From: Bacteroidetes bacterium QS_8_68_15
Lineage (GTDB): Bacteria > Bacteroidota > Rhodothermia > Rhodothermales > Salinibacteraceae
Reading direction: 5' to 3'
Length of the DNA stretch: 16,161 bases
NCBI GenBank assembly: GCA_003023245.1
Contig: PXTR01000114.1
Coordinates: 1 to 16,161, forward strand
How positions within the stretch are numbered: the stretch's first letter is position 1; each line of letters begins with the position of its first letter. The notes below the pieces were generated by a model, which ran no database searches, was not told the DNA's origin, and worked only from the letters and a program-made list of their open reading frames with translations. The position numbers and the translations under genes were made by a program. Positions 1 through 7,226 of the stretch are shown piece after piece.

Positions 1-1
1 C

Positions 2-2119
2 GGGCGCGCCCGCTACGTGCAGTGGTACCGCCAGACGCGCGGCGCGCGCCCCAACGCCCGCCCCGAAGCGCGCGAGCACTCGCCCCCCTGGCCCGGCGGG
101 CGCCCCAACCACTACCTCTTCGACCTGAACCGCGACTGGGCCTGGGCCACGCAAAAGGAGACGCGCGCCCGCCTGGACCCCTACCACCGCTGGATGCCCC
201 ACGTTCACGCCGACTTTCACGAGCAGGGCACGGGCGACCCGTACTACTTCGCCCCCGGCGCCGAGCCGATGCACGAAGCGCTCACGTCGTTTCAGGAGGG
301 ATTCCAGGAAACGATGGGCCGTGCCAACGCCGAGGTCTTCGACCGCGAGGGCTGGCTCTACTTCACCGGCGAGCGCTTCGACCTCTTCTACCCCGGCTAC
401 GGCGACACGTGGCCGCTCTTCAACGGCGCAGTGGGCATGACCTACGAGCAAGCCGGCGGCGGGCGTGCGGGGCTGCTCATCCAGACGGGCGCCGACGACT
501 CGCTTTCGCTAAACCAGCGCATCGCCCACCACCACGCCACCGCGCTCCAGACCGTCGAGACGGCCGCCGCGGAGCGTGACCGGCTCGCCGACGCCTTCGC
601 CGAGTACTACCGCACCGCGCGGTCCGGCGATCTTCGCGGCGAGACGACCGCCTACGTCGTCAGCGGGGCCAACGACGACCGCCGCGCCGCGCTGGCCAAC
701 CTGCTCGACCGCCAGCGCATCCGCTACCACTACGCCGCCGAGGGGGGCGCGGCGCGCGGCCGCAGCTACGCGACGGGCCGGACGGAGCGCTTTCGCGTCG
801 CACCGGGCGACCTCGTCGTCCCCGCCGCGCAACCGAAGGCGCGCCTGGCGCGCGTGCTCTTCGAGCGCCGATCCGCCCTCTCCGACTCGCTGACCTACGA
901 CATCACCGCCTGGGCACTGCCCTTTGCCTTCGGGATGGACGCGCACGCCGCGACCGAGGAACTCGACCTGCGCACACGCTCCTCGGCCGCCGCGCCGTCG
1001 GCCCGGGGAGACGCCGCCGGCAGCAGGACGGCGGCGGCCGCCCCCTCCCCCGACGGCGAGCGCGCCGCGCCGTACGCCTACCTCGCCGAGTGGCGGAGCC
1101 TCGCCGACGCGCGCCTGCTGGGACGGCTCCTGGAAAAGGGGATCCGCGTGCGCTCCGCGCGCGAACCGTTCGAGGCCGGCGGGCGGCGCTGGGGGCGCGG
1201 CACGCTCGTCGTCGCCCGCGCCGACAACGACGACCTCGGCTCCCGCTTCGCCGACGCCGTGCGCGACGCCGCCGGCGACCAGCCGCTCACGCCCCTGCGC
1301 AGCGGCCTCACGCCCAGCGGCCCCGATTTCGGCTCCGCCGGCGTGGCGCTCGTGGAGAAGCCGCAGGTGGCGGTGCTGGCCGGGGCGGGCCTCTCGGCCT
1401 ACTCGGTCGGCGAGGTGTGGCACGTCTTCGACCAGCGCCTGGGATATCCCGCCACCCTGCTGCGAACGGACGACATCGACGCCGACGCGCTCGCCGGCTT
1501 CGACGTGCTCGTGATGCCCAGCGGCGACTACGGCGATGTGTTTCCCGGCGACGAAGCACGCACCCTGCTGCGCCGCTGGGTCGAAGACGGCGGGCGGCTC
1601 GTGGCGATGGGCCGCGCCACCCGCTTCCTCGCCGCGACGGACGGCTTTGGCCTGGAGCAGAAAGACGCGACGGCGGACGCCGACGCAGGCGAGACGGACG
1701 ACGCGCTGCTCCGCCGCTACGCCCGACGCGAGCGCCGGGCCGCCAGCACGCGCGTGCCCGGCGCCGTCTTCCGCGCCCGGCTCGACCCGACGCACCCGCT
1801 GGCCTACGGCTACGCCGGCAGCGGCGGCACGCGGGCCGGCTACTACACGCTCAAGCGCGGCGCGAGCGCGCCGCCGCCCCTCGAAGGAGAAGGCGGCTGG
1901 AACGTCGCCACACTGCCTCGCGGCGACGGGTCGGTCGCGCCGGTGAGCGGCTTCGCCGGGACCGAAGCGCAGCGCCGGCTCGCCGGCTCGCTCGTCTTCG
2001 GCGTCGAGGAGATCGGCGAGGGGCGCGCCGTCTACCTCGTCGACGACCCGCTCTTTCGCGGCTTCTGGCAGGGCGGGATGCTGCTCTTCGCGAACGCCGT
2101 CTTCCTGGTCGGGCCGTGA
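2..2119 (+). CDS. M14 family zinc carboxypeptidase-like protein, 5' end outside the window
   Basis: This is the C-terminal part (about 705 codons visible) of a metallopeptidase of the M14 family, probably exported. Numbering from the GTG at 17, I see the substrate-binding segment FDLNRDW (35-41), the third zinc ligand His68 in ADFHEQG, and the catalytic Glu144 in TYEQAGG. The zinc-binding HxxE pair normally lies further upstream and must be outside the window, so the GTG at 17 is not the true start; the frame is open to base 2. After the peptidase domain, about 500 residues follow. Around 445-520 they look like a class I glutamine-amidotransferase/ThuA-like Rossmann region (VAVLAGAGLSAYSVG, FDVLVMPSGDYG), a layout seen in other large bacterial M14 proteins. 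It is convergent with the penicillin-binding protein gene, 61 bp away. The peptidase family call is firm; the substrate is unknown. Confidence 0.88.
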   Translation, partial: GRARYVQWYRQTRGARPNARPEAREHSPPWPGGRPNHYLFDLNRDWAWATQKETRARLDPYHRWMPHVHADFHEQGTGDPYYFAPGAEPMHEALTSFQEGFQETMGRANAEVFDREGWLYFTGERFDLFYPGYGDTWPLFNGAVGMTYEQAGGGRAGLLIQTGADDSLSLNQRIAHHHATALQTVETAAAERDRLADAFAEYYRTARSGDLRGETTAYVVSGANDDRRAALANLLDRQRIRYHYAAEGGAARGRSYATGRTERFRVAPGDLVVPAAQPKARLARVLFERRSALSDSLTYDITAWALPFAFGMDAHAATEELDLRTRSSAAAPSARGDAAGSRTAAAAPSPDGERAAPYAYLAEWRSLADARLLGRLLEKGIRVRSAREPFEAGGRRWGRGTLVVARADNDDLGSRFADAVRDAAGDQPLTPLRSGLTPSGPDFGSAGVALVEKPQVAVLAGAGLSAYSVGEVWHVFDQRLGYPATLLRTDDIDADALAGFDVLVMPSGDYGDVFPGDEARTLLRRWVEDGGRLVAMGRATRFLAATDGFGLEQKDATADADAGETDDALLRRYARRERRAASTRVPGAVFRARLDPTHPLAYGYAGSGGTRAGYYTLKRGASAPPPLEGEGGWNVATLPRGDGSVAPVSGFAGTEAQRRLAGSLVFGVEEIGEGRAVYLVDDPLFRGFWQGGMLLFANAVFLVGP

Positions 2120-2147
2120 CGGGGCGCGGAAGCGTGGCTGCACGCAG

Positions 2148-2170
2148 AAAAAAGGGCCTTCCGCTGGCCT
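2148..2170 (-). terminator. candidate weak intrinsic terminator after the PBP1A-like gene
   Basis: Reading the minus strand just past the PBP stop codon, a GGCC/GGCC stem (2166-2169 with 2155-2158, 7-nt loop) is followed by one C and then six T (2153-2148). The stem is only 4 bp, so it is at best a weak Rho-independent terminator. Its position in the 61-bp convergent gap fits. Confidence 0.3.
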
Positions 2171-2180
2171 GCTCCCGCGA

Positions 2181-4868
2181 TCAGTTGTCGCCGCCCCCCT
2201 CGACCTCCTGCGACTGGTTGAGTTGCTCGGTAGTCGACTCCTCGCCGCTTCCGGTGTCTTCTTCACTCTCATCGTCCTCGGCGTCGGAGGCGGCCTGTTC
2301 GTCCCCGTCGGCCTGCTCGCCCCCGTCGGCCTGTTCGTCCCCGTCCGCCTGCTGCTCTGCCTCGGTCTGCTGTTCCTCTGAGGCGGCCTGCTGGCCTCCA
2401 GCGCCGGTCGTGTCCGCGCCGGTTTCGCCCGTCGCCGTCGTGTCGCTGCCGGCCACGACGTTTCCCTCCTCATCTTCGCCAAAGTCGAAGTCAAGGGAAT
2501 CCTCTTCTTCGGCGGCCGCGGCGGCAATCGAGTCAGCCTGGTAGTTTACGTTTTCCTCGTCGGCAAAGATAGACTTCGGGTCACTCCGCGACCGCTCGCG
2601 CTCAGCGGGCGAATTATAGCCGGGGGGCGCCTCGAACTGCGCCGCCTCCAGCTCCACGCCGTCGATGAAGTGGCCCACGACCTTGAGCGCGTTGTGCGAG
2701 CCTTGCCCCCAGTAGCGCGTACGGAAGGCGATCTGCGGGCTGTTGAAGCCGACCCACGAGCCGGTCACCAGATTCGGGTGCGCCAGCATGAACCAGCCGT
2801 CGGCGTTGTCCTGCGTGGTGCCCGTCTTGGCCGCCCAGCTCGAGGAACCGTCCACGAACTGCCGGATGCGCGCGCCCGTGCCCCCCGTCACGACCGCCTC
2901 CATCATCTGGATCGTCCCGTAGGCGACCGCCGCGGGAAGCGCCTGGCGGCTCTCGCCCTGGAAGTTCTCGACGGTGCGCCCGTAGCGGTCCTCGATGCGC
3001 GTGATGCCGATCGGCTCCTGGTAGCGGCCCTTGTTGGCAAGCGTGCCGTAGGCGCCGACCATCTCCAGCAGCGTCACCTCGCTGGTGCCCAGCCCCAGCG
3101 ACGGCACCGCCTGCAAGTCGCTCTTGATGCCCATCCGCCGCGCCGTCTCGGCCACGCGCCCCGCCCCGAGGTCCACGATTAGCTGTGCGGTGATGGTGTT
3201 TTTCGAGTTGGCCAGGCCCTCCTTGAGCGTCATCATTTTGCCGCTTTCCTCGCCGAAGTTGCCCGGCGACCACGTCTTCCCCGTGCCCTCGTTGACGTAC
3301 TCGATCTTCGCGTCGCGGAGCACGTCGTTCTGGCGGTAGCCGCGGTCCAGCGCCGTGGCGTAGACGAAGGGCTTGAACGTCGAGCCCGGCTGGCGCTTCG
3401 AGAGGTAGATGTGGTCGTACTTGTCCTCCGTGAAGTTGCGCCCGCCGACCCAGGCTTTGATGTGGCCGTCGGAGGGCCGCATCGCCACCAGCCCCGTCTG
3501 GATGCGCTGCATGTTGGTCTTGACCGAATCGAGAAACGCGGTGTCGCTCTTGAGCTGCTGGAGGGCTTCTTCTTCGGCCGTGCCCTGCTCAGTGAGGCGC
3601 TTGTAGCGGGGCGTGCGCTTCACGAACGCATTCAGCAAATTCGGATGGCTTTCCCAGAAGTAGTCGAAGGCCGTTTCGGGATTTACCTGGCGCTGGTAGG
3701 CCGACTCGTTCGACGAGAAAAACGGCGACGAGGCGCTGCTCCACGAGACGTCGACGACCGCCTGGAGGTCGTCCATCACCTCGCCGACGGCCTCCTCGGC
3801 GGCTTTCTGCATCTCCGCGTCGATGGTGGTGTAGACCTGGAGCCCGTCGCTGTAGAGGTCGTAGCCGTTTTCCTTGGCCCAGTCGCCGAGGCGCTGGCGC
3901 ATGTACTCCGCAAAGTAAGGCGCGAGGTTGTGGTCGGCGTCGACGGGCTGGAAGTCCATCTCGGTCTCCTGGTCCTGGAGCCGCTGCGCCTCGGCGGAGG
4001 TGATCGCCCCGGTCTCAGACATCGCTTCGAGCACTTCGTCGCGCCGCTCTTTATTTTGCTCGGGGCTGCTGACGGGGTTGTAGAACGTGGGACCGCGCAA
4101 CATCGCCATCAGCGTGGCCGACTGGAGCGTATCGATCTCGGCGGCGGGCTTGTTGAAGTAGACCTGCGAAGCGGCCTCCACGCCAAAGGCGTTGTAGTTG
4201 AACGGCACGGTATTGAGGTACATTTCCAAGACTTTTTCCTTGGAGTACAGGTCGTTGATGCGCACCGCCGTGATCCACTCCTTGACCTTGCGCGTGATGA
4301 TCCAGTCGTTGGCCACGTCGGTGAAGGCGTTGCGCGCCAGCTGCATGGTAATCGTCGAGCCGCCCTGCTTGTTGCCCTGCGCCGTCTGGAGCATGGCCCC
4401 GGCGGTGCGCTTGAAGCTCACGCCCCCGTGCTCGTAGAAGCGCTGGTCTTCGATGGCTACCAGCGCCTGCGGGAGCGTCTGGGCCATCGAGTCGAGGGGG
4501 ATGGCGGTGCGGTTTTCCTGGTAGAGGCGCGAGAGTTCGTCCCCGTCAGCGGTGTAGAGGACCGTGGCGCCGGCCAGCTCGCGCTCGTCGAGGTTGGTCA
4601 CGCGCGGGGCCAGGAAAACCTGCGTGGCCACGTAGAGGTAGAAGGCCAGAATCAGCACCGCCGGCGTCAGCAGCAGCACCGTCGAACCGGTGCGCTCGCG
4701 CCAGTTGTGGCGCAGGTTGGCCTTGAGCCGGTCGAAGTAGCCGTGCCCCGCAGAGCGCTCGGAAAGCCGCTGCGCCCCGGAGGAGCGCGAACCGCCCGTG
4801 GAGCGCGGGCTTTCGGGGGACGAACCGCTTCCGGGAGAACGACGGGGGTCGCCGTGAGAGTCGGCCAT
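2181..4868 (-). CDS. Class A penicillin-binding protein (PBP1A-type glycosyltransferase/transpeptidase)
   Basis: Bifunctional peptidoglycan synthase of 895 aa that polymerises lipid II and cross-links the stem peptides on the outer face of the inner membrane. A basic, Ser/Gly-rich cytoplasmic tail (1-60) precedes a single membrane segment (about 62-86). The GT51 domain follows, with catalytic Glu140 in EDQRFYEHGG and the QGGSTITMQLARN motif (168-180). The transpeptidase domain has the nucleophile Ser496 in STFK (496-499), SKN (555-557) and KTGT (681-684). The last 120 residues are strongly acidic and Gln/Ala-rich, with three six-residue repeats of ADGDEQ type, more than PBP1A proteins normally have. 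I start at the ATG at 4868, because the frame upstream (to 5072) gives an Arg-rich, non-family peptide. The start lies inside the open frame of the upstream BLUF gene. Confidence 0.95.
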   Translation of the reverse strand: MADSHGDPRRSPGSGSSPESPRSTGGSRSSGAQRLSERSAGHGYFDRLKANLRHNWRERTGSTVLLLTPAVLILAFYLYVATQVFLAPRVTNLDERELAGATVLYTADGDELSRLYQENRTAIPLDSMAQTLPQALVAIEDQRFYEHGGVSFKRTAGAMLQTAQGNKQGGSTITMQLARNAFTDVANDWIITRKVKEWITAVRINDLYSKEKVLEMYLNTVPFNYNAFGVEAASQVYFNKPAAEIDTLQSATLMAMLRGPTFYNPVSSPEQNKERRDEVLEAMSETGAITSAEAQRLQDQETEMDFQPVDADHNLAPYFAEYMRQRLGDWAKENGYDLYSDGLQVYTTIDAEMQKAAEEAVGEVMDDLQAVVDVSWSSASSPFFSSNESAYQRQVNPETAFDYFWESHPNLLNAFVKRTPRYKRLTEQGTAEEEALQQLKSDTAFLDSVKTNMQRIQTGLVAMRPSDGHIKAWVGGRNFTEDKYDHIYLSKRQPGSTFKPFVYATALDRGYRQNDVLRDAKIEYVNEGTGKTWSPGNFGEESGKMMTLKEGLANSKNTITAQLIVDLGAGRVAETARRMGIKSDLQAVPSLGLGTSEVTLLEMVGAYGTLANKGRYQEPIGITRIEDRYGRTVENFQGESRQALPAAVAYGTIQMMEAVVTGGTGARIRQFVDGSSSWAAKTGTTQDNADGWFMLAHPNLVTGSWVGFNSPQIAFRTRYWGQGSHNALKVVGHFIDGVELEAAQFEAPPGYNSPAERERSRSDPKSIFADEENVNYQADSIAAAAAEEEDSLDFDFGEDEEGNVVAGSDTTATGETGADTTGAGGQQAASEEQQTEAEQQADGDEQADGGEQADGDEQAASDAEDDESEEDTGSGEESTTEQLNQSQEVEGGGDN
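2291..2344. repeat. 3 x 18-bp tandem repeat in the acidic tail of the PBP
   Basis: Three consecutive 18-bp units (2291-2308, 2309-2326, 2327-2344). Units 1 and 3 are identical and unit 2 differs at two positions. They encode ADGDEQ/ADGGEQ/ADGDEQ in the PBP C-terminal tail, so copy-number change would keep the reading frame. Confidence 0.85.
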
Positions 4869-5701
4869 GAGGAGACGGAACGAAAGCGAGAAGAGACGAA
4901 GAGCGGCGCTGAACGCCCTCGGCGCCGTCTGCAAGAGAGGACTTCCCGCAGGAAGAATCCTTTGCAGGAAAAGCCTTCCGTACAGGGAAGGCAGGCAAAG
5001 CGAGACGCGCAGGCGACGTATACGCCGGACTGCCGTACGTCGGCGGCGGCGCAAAGGATCAGGCCGCCGCACGGGTTTTTGCTAAAGAAGCTGTAACGCG
5101 CGGTGCGTGTGGCGTGGAGCGTTTGGCGTTCTATCCATCGGCTCTTACGCGCCGGCCTGCTGCTCGCCTTCCGGCCGGCGTCGTCGCGTCGCTCGTCGAG
5201 ACGCTCTTGCGCGCGGTCGATGGCTTGCTGGCGCGCCTCGAAGCGTTTCCCGGAAGCGCCGTCATCTTCGTCCGGAGCGGCGTGCGGGGAGCTGCGGAAG
5301 TCCAGCAGCATCTGATGCGCCACGCTGAGGTTGTCGGTGAAGTAGGACGGCGTGAAGTCGGGGTCGATGAAGGGCGTGAACGTGCGCTGGTCGAGCGGTT
5401 CGAGGCCGCCCTCGGTGCGGAAGCCCATCGACCAGTCGGGAAAGGCGCGCTCCTCGACGGTCCGGCCCATCAGTTGGACGAGGCCCTCGTGGCGGTCGTC
5501 TTCGCAGATGTGGTCGTGGTAGATCGTTTCGACGGGGTCGCGCTCCCCTTCGAGCACCTGCATGAAGCGCTGCTCCTTGTAGAGCAGCATCCCGGTGAGG
5601 CCCAGCGCGTCGTTGTTGTCGCGCGACTGGCGCAGCAGAAACTGGAGATCCTCCTCGCTCATCGGCTCGACGGCGGCGCTGACGTAGACGATTTGAAACA
5701 T
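4667..5701 (-). CDS. BLUF-domain blue-light sensor protein 1
   Basis: BLUF proteins bind FAD and switch a hydrogen-bond network on blue-light absorption. The first ~100 residues are a complete BLUF domain: Tyr6 (IVYVS), Asn30 (NNDALGLTGMLLY), Gln48 (FMQVLEG), and Trp90/Met92 in FPDWSMGF. All canonical switch residues are present. A cap helix (VAHQMLLDF) follows, then a charged helical tail (RFEARQQAIDRAQERLDERR). No output enzyme is attached, so this is a short BLUF acting through a partner. Oddity: the frame stays open to 4667, giving 344 aa and overlapping the PBP start by 202 bp. After about residue 190 the sequence looks non-coding (Arg/Cys-rich), so the real protein may be shorter, with its ancestral stop lost; a one-base shift would reach a TAA near 5145. 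The N-terminal call is firm; the C-terminal boundary is not. Confidence 0.88.
   Translation of the reverse strand: MFQIVYVSAAVEPMSEEDLQFLLRQSRDNNDALGLTGMLLYKEQRFMQVLEGERDPVETIYHDHICEDDRHEGLVQLMGRTVEERAFPDWSMGFRTEGGLEPLDQRTFTPFIDPDFTPSYFTDNLSVAHQMLLDFRSSPHAAPDEDDGASGKRFEARQQAIDRAQERLDERRDDAGRKASSRPARKSRWIERQTLHATRTARYSFFSKNPCGGLILCAAADVRQSGVYVACASRFACLPCTEGFSCKGFFLREVLSCRRRRGRSAPLFVSSRFRSVSSWPTLTATPVVLPEAVRPPKARAPRAVRAPPGRSGFPSALRGTATSTGSRPTCATTGASAPVRRCCC
4969..4992 (-). terminator. hairpin plus short T run between BLUF1 and the PBP gene
   Basis: On the minus strand a 7-bp stem GCCTTCC/GGAAGGC (4992-4986 with 4979-4973, 6-nt loop) is followed by TTTT. It lies about 100 bp before the PBP start, where a terminator or attenuator separating the BLUF genes from the PBP gene would sit. 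The T run is short, so it may be only a leader structure. A second small hairpin (CTTCC/GGAAG, 4942-4955) lies just downstream. Confidence 0.35.
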
Positions 5702-5788
5702 CGCGGAAGGCAGCGGGCAGGGGCGAAGGCCATTTCGAAGATGCTGGACCGCCGCCGGGCCGCATCGCGCGGAGCCTCCGTCGGCGGG

Positions 5789-6298
5789 TTACGGCGAAGC
5801 CGCGTTTTCTCCTCCGGTTCCGTCTCGCCCGTGAAGCGGCGCCGGCGCTTCATCCGAAGCGGTCTCCGGCGGCGGCGGGGAAGAGCGGCGGCGCCCGGTG
5901 TCGGCGCGCTGGAATTGGAGGACGGTTTCGTGCGCGGGGCGTTCTCCGTCGCGCCGCCCGCTGTGGCGTTGCGTTCCGAGGGGACGGGGGCGCGGGCCCG
6001 TCGCGCTCTGCTCGTCGCGGAACAACAGCGGCCGCTCGGGAAAATCGCGCGCGTCGATCGACGAGGCTTTCAAGAGCGTCACCCACTTGTGCCGGTCGTC
6101 GGCGCAAATCGTATTGTAGAGGGCGCGCACGGTTTCCTCCGGGCCTTCGAGCACGTGCAGGAACGAGCCGTTGCGGTGCACGAGCACGCCGGTAACGCCG
6201 AGGCCTTCGTTTTTGCGCCGAGCGCGGCTGACGAGCACATCCAGGGCGTCTTCGTCGAGGGGGCGCGCCGCCGTGCTGGCGTAGATGAGCTGGAACAT
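5789..6298 (-). CDS. BLUF-domain protein 2, divergent (switch Gln replaced by His)
   Basis: 169-aa protein whose first ~95 residues align without gaps to BLUF3: Tyr6 (LIYAS), Asn30 (RKNEGLGVTGVLVH) and the FLHVLEG strand. The residue equivalent to the essential flavin-switch Gln (position 48) is His, encoded by CAC. The beta5 motif FPDWSMGF has become FPERPLLF, so the Trp and Met positions are Arg89 and Leu91. A cap-helix remnant (AHETVLQFQ) survives near 130, but the linker before it is shorter than in the paralogs. The tail is Pro/Arg-rich and looks unstructured. The start at 6298 is fixed by alignment to the other two copies, which begin MFQ. It sits 40 bp after BLUF3 and 87 bp before BLUF1, same strand, probably one transcript. 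It may be light-insensitive, spectrally altered or decaying. Confidence 0.85.
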   Translation of the reverse strand: MFQLIYASTAARPLDEDALDVLVSRARRKNEGLGVTGVLVHRNGSFLHVLEGPEETVRALYNTICADDRHKWVTLLKASSIDARDFPERPLLFRDEQSATGPRPRPLGTQRHSGRRDGERPAHETVLQFQRADTGRRRSSPPPPETASDEAPAPLHGRDGTGGENAASP

Positions 6299-6338
6299 TC
6301 GGTTGGTGGCGTTTGGGGGTTTTCTGGTTTGGATTCGC

Positions 6339-6764
6339 TTACCGCTGGGCGACTCCGCGGAACCGCAGGAGCGTCTGATGGACCTGGGCGGGGCGCCGGC
6401 GGAAGTGCTCGGGGGTGAACTGGCCGTTGAGGAGCGGGACGTAGCCGTCGAGCAGCGTGTCGGGGTCGGCGCGCTCGAGGTCGGCAAAGCCCATCGTCCG
6501 GCCGGCGAACTCGCGCTGATCGACGAGGCGCTCGCGCAGGGGCACGACGGCGGTGTGCCGCTCGTCGGCGCGGATGGTGTCGTAGAGGGTGCGCACGGTG
6601 TGCTGCGGCCCTTCGAGCACCTGCAGGAAGCGCTCGTCGCGGTACAGGAGCATGCCCGTGACCCCCAGGCGCTCGTTGTTGGCGCGGATGGTGCGCAGGA
6701 GCGCGTCGAGGGAGCTCGGCGTCATTGGGCGGTGGGCCGAACTGGCGTAGACGAGTTGAAACAT
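6339..6764 (-). CDS. BLUF-domain blue-light sensor protein 3
   Basis: 141-aa short BLUF protein, first gene of the tandem trio. It has Tyr6 (LVYAS), Asn30 (ANNERLGVTGMLLY) and Gln48 (FLQVLEG), so the flavin hydrogen-bond switch is intact. In the beta5 strand Met91 is kept (RTMGF) but the usual Trp position is Arg89. The cap region (FTPEHFRRRPAQVHQTLLRF) is well preserved and matches BLUF1. There is no effector domain. I start at 6764 because the MFQ(L/I)(V/I)Y opening is shared by all three paralogs; the open frame upstream to 7328 is not family-like. A divergent 462-bp region separates it from the glycosyltransferase gene, so its promoter probably lies there. Confidence 0.92.
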   Translation of the reverse strand: MFQLVYASSAHRPMTPSSLDALLRTIRANNERLGVTGMLLYRDERFLQVLEGPQHTVRTLYDTIRADERHTAVVPLRERLVDQREFAGRTMGFADLERADPDTLLDGYVPLLNGQFTPEHFRRRPAQVHQTLLRFRGVAQR

Positions 6765-7226
6765 AAAAAGCGAGGCGGAAGGCGAGCCGGGTCGCTTGCG
6801 AGGGTGAGCGGCAAGGCGCAACGCATCGCCGACGGGCCGGGCCGGGCAGCACACGTCGGAAGGTGCCCGCATCTTCACGAAACGACATGTACAAAGCCTA
6901 CGCCAGCCGGCGTGCTCGCCGCGGCTTCCCCCGTGCTCCAGCGTGAGAACCGGGGAACCGGGAGGGGGATCGGCGCTTTCTGGCCGCCGCTTCACCTTTT
7001 CTTTTCTGTGAGTTCCGGAGCGAATGTCCACAAAACAACACACGTCGTGTTCGCGCTTCGGGTATGGCCCGGCCCTGCGGACCTTCTTTTTCGTCCGGGC
7101 CATGACCGACCCTCTTCTTTGTGTTACGGTGTTGTCGCGCTGTGGCGTTTTACGCTGCTGATGCCGACATTGAACGCTGGCCGATTCGCCCGTCTCGCCC
7201 CCTTCTACCTCCTCCCCTTCTACGAC
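6765..7226. other. divergent intergenic region between BLUF3 and the glycosyltransferase
   Basis: 462 bp with no convincing gene. It should hold promoters for both divergent units, but I cannot assign -35/-10 boxes with confidence. It contains several inverted repeats: ACGCC/GGCGT at 6900-6913, AACAC/GTGTT at 7037-7051, and a strong hairpin at 7064-7103. Confidence 0.6.
7064..7103. promoter_or_regulatory. 9-bp perfect inverted repeat upstream of the glycosyltransferase
   Basis: ATGGCCCGG (7064-7072) and CCGGGCCAT (7095-7103) are perfect reverse complements. An inner GGAC/GTCC pairing (7079-7082 with 7092-7095) is an alternative fold. There is no T run on either side, so it is not an intrinsic terminator. 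It lies 124 bp before the glycosyltransferase start, so a leader structure or protein-binding site is plausible; the function is inferred only from position. Confidence 0.4.

Noticed and set aside
509..2527. 672-aa open frame on the minus strand opposite the M14 gene
   Set aside because: It is a GC-driven antisense shadow: low-complexity Arg/Ala/Gly sequence, no family resemblance, and it covers both the well-supported M14 gene and the PBP end.
3411..5096. 561-aa plus-strand open frame opposite the PBP gene
   Set aside because: The opposite strand carries all PBP catalytic motifs; this frame is an antisense shadow without recognisable domains.
6285..7226. Extension of the glycosyltransferase frame upstream to 6285
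   Set aside because: The extra 314 residues are the antisense of BLUF3 and the intergenic region; the GT-B fold begins at MIGLVHGYG.
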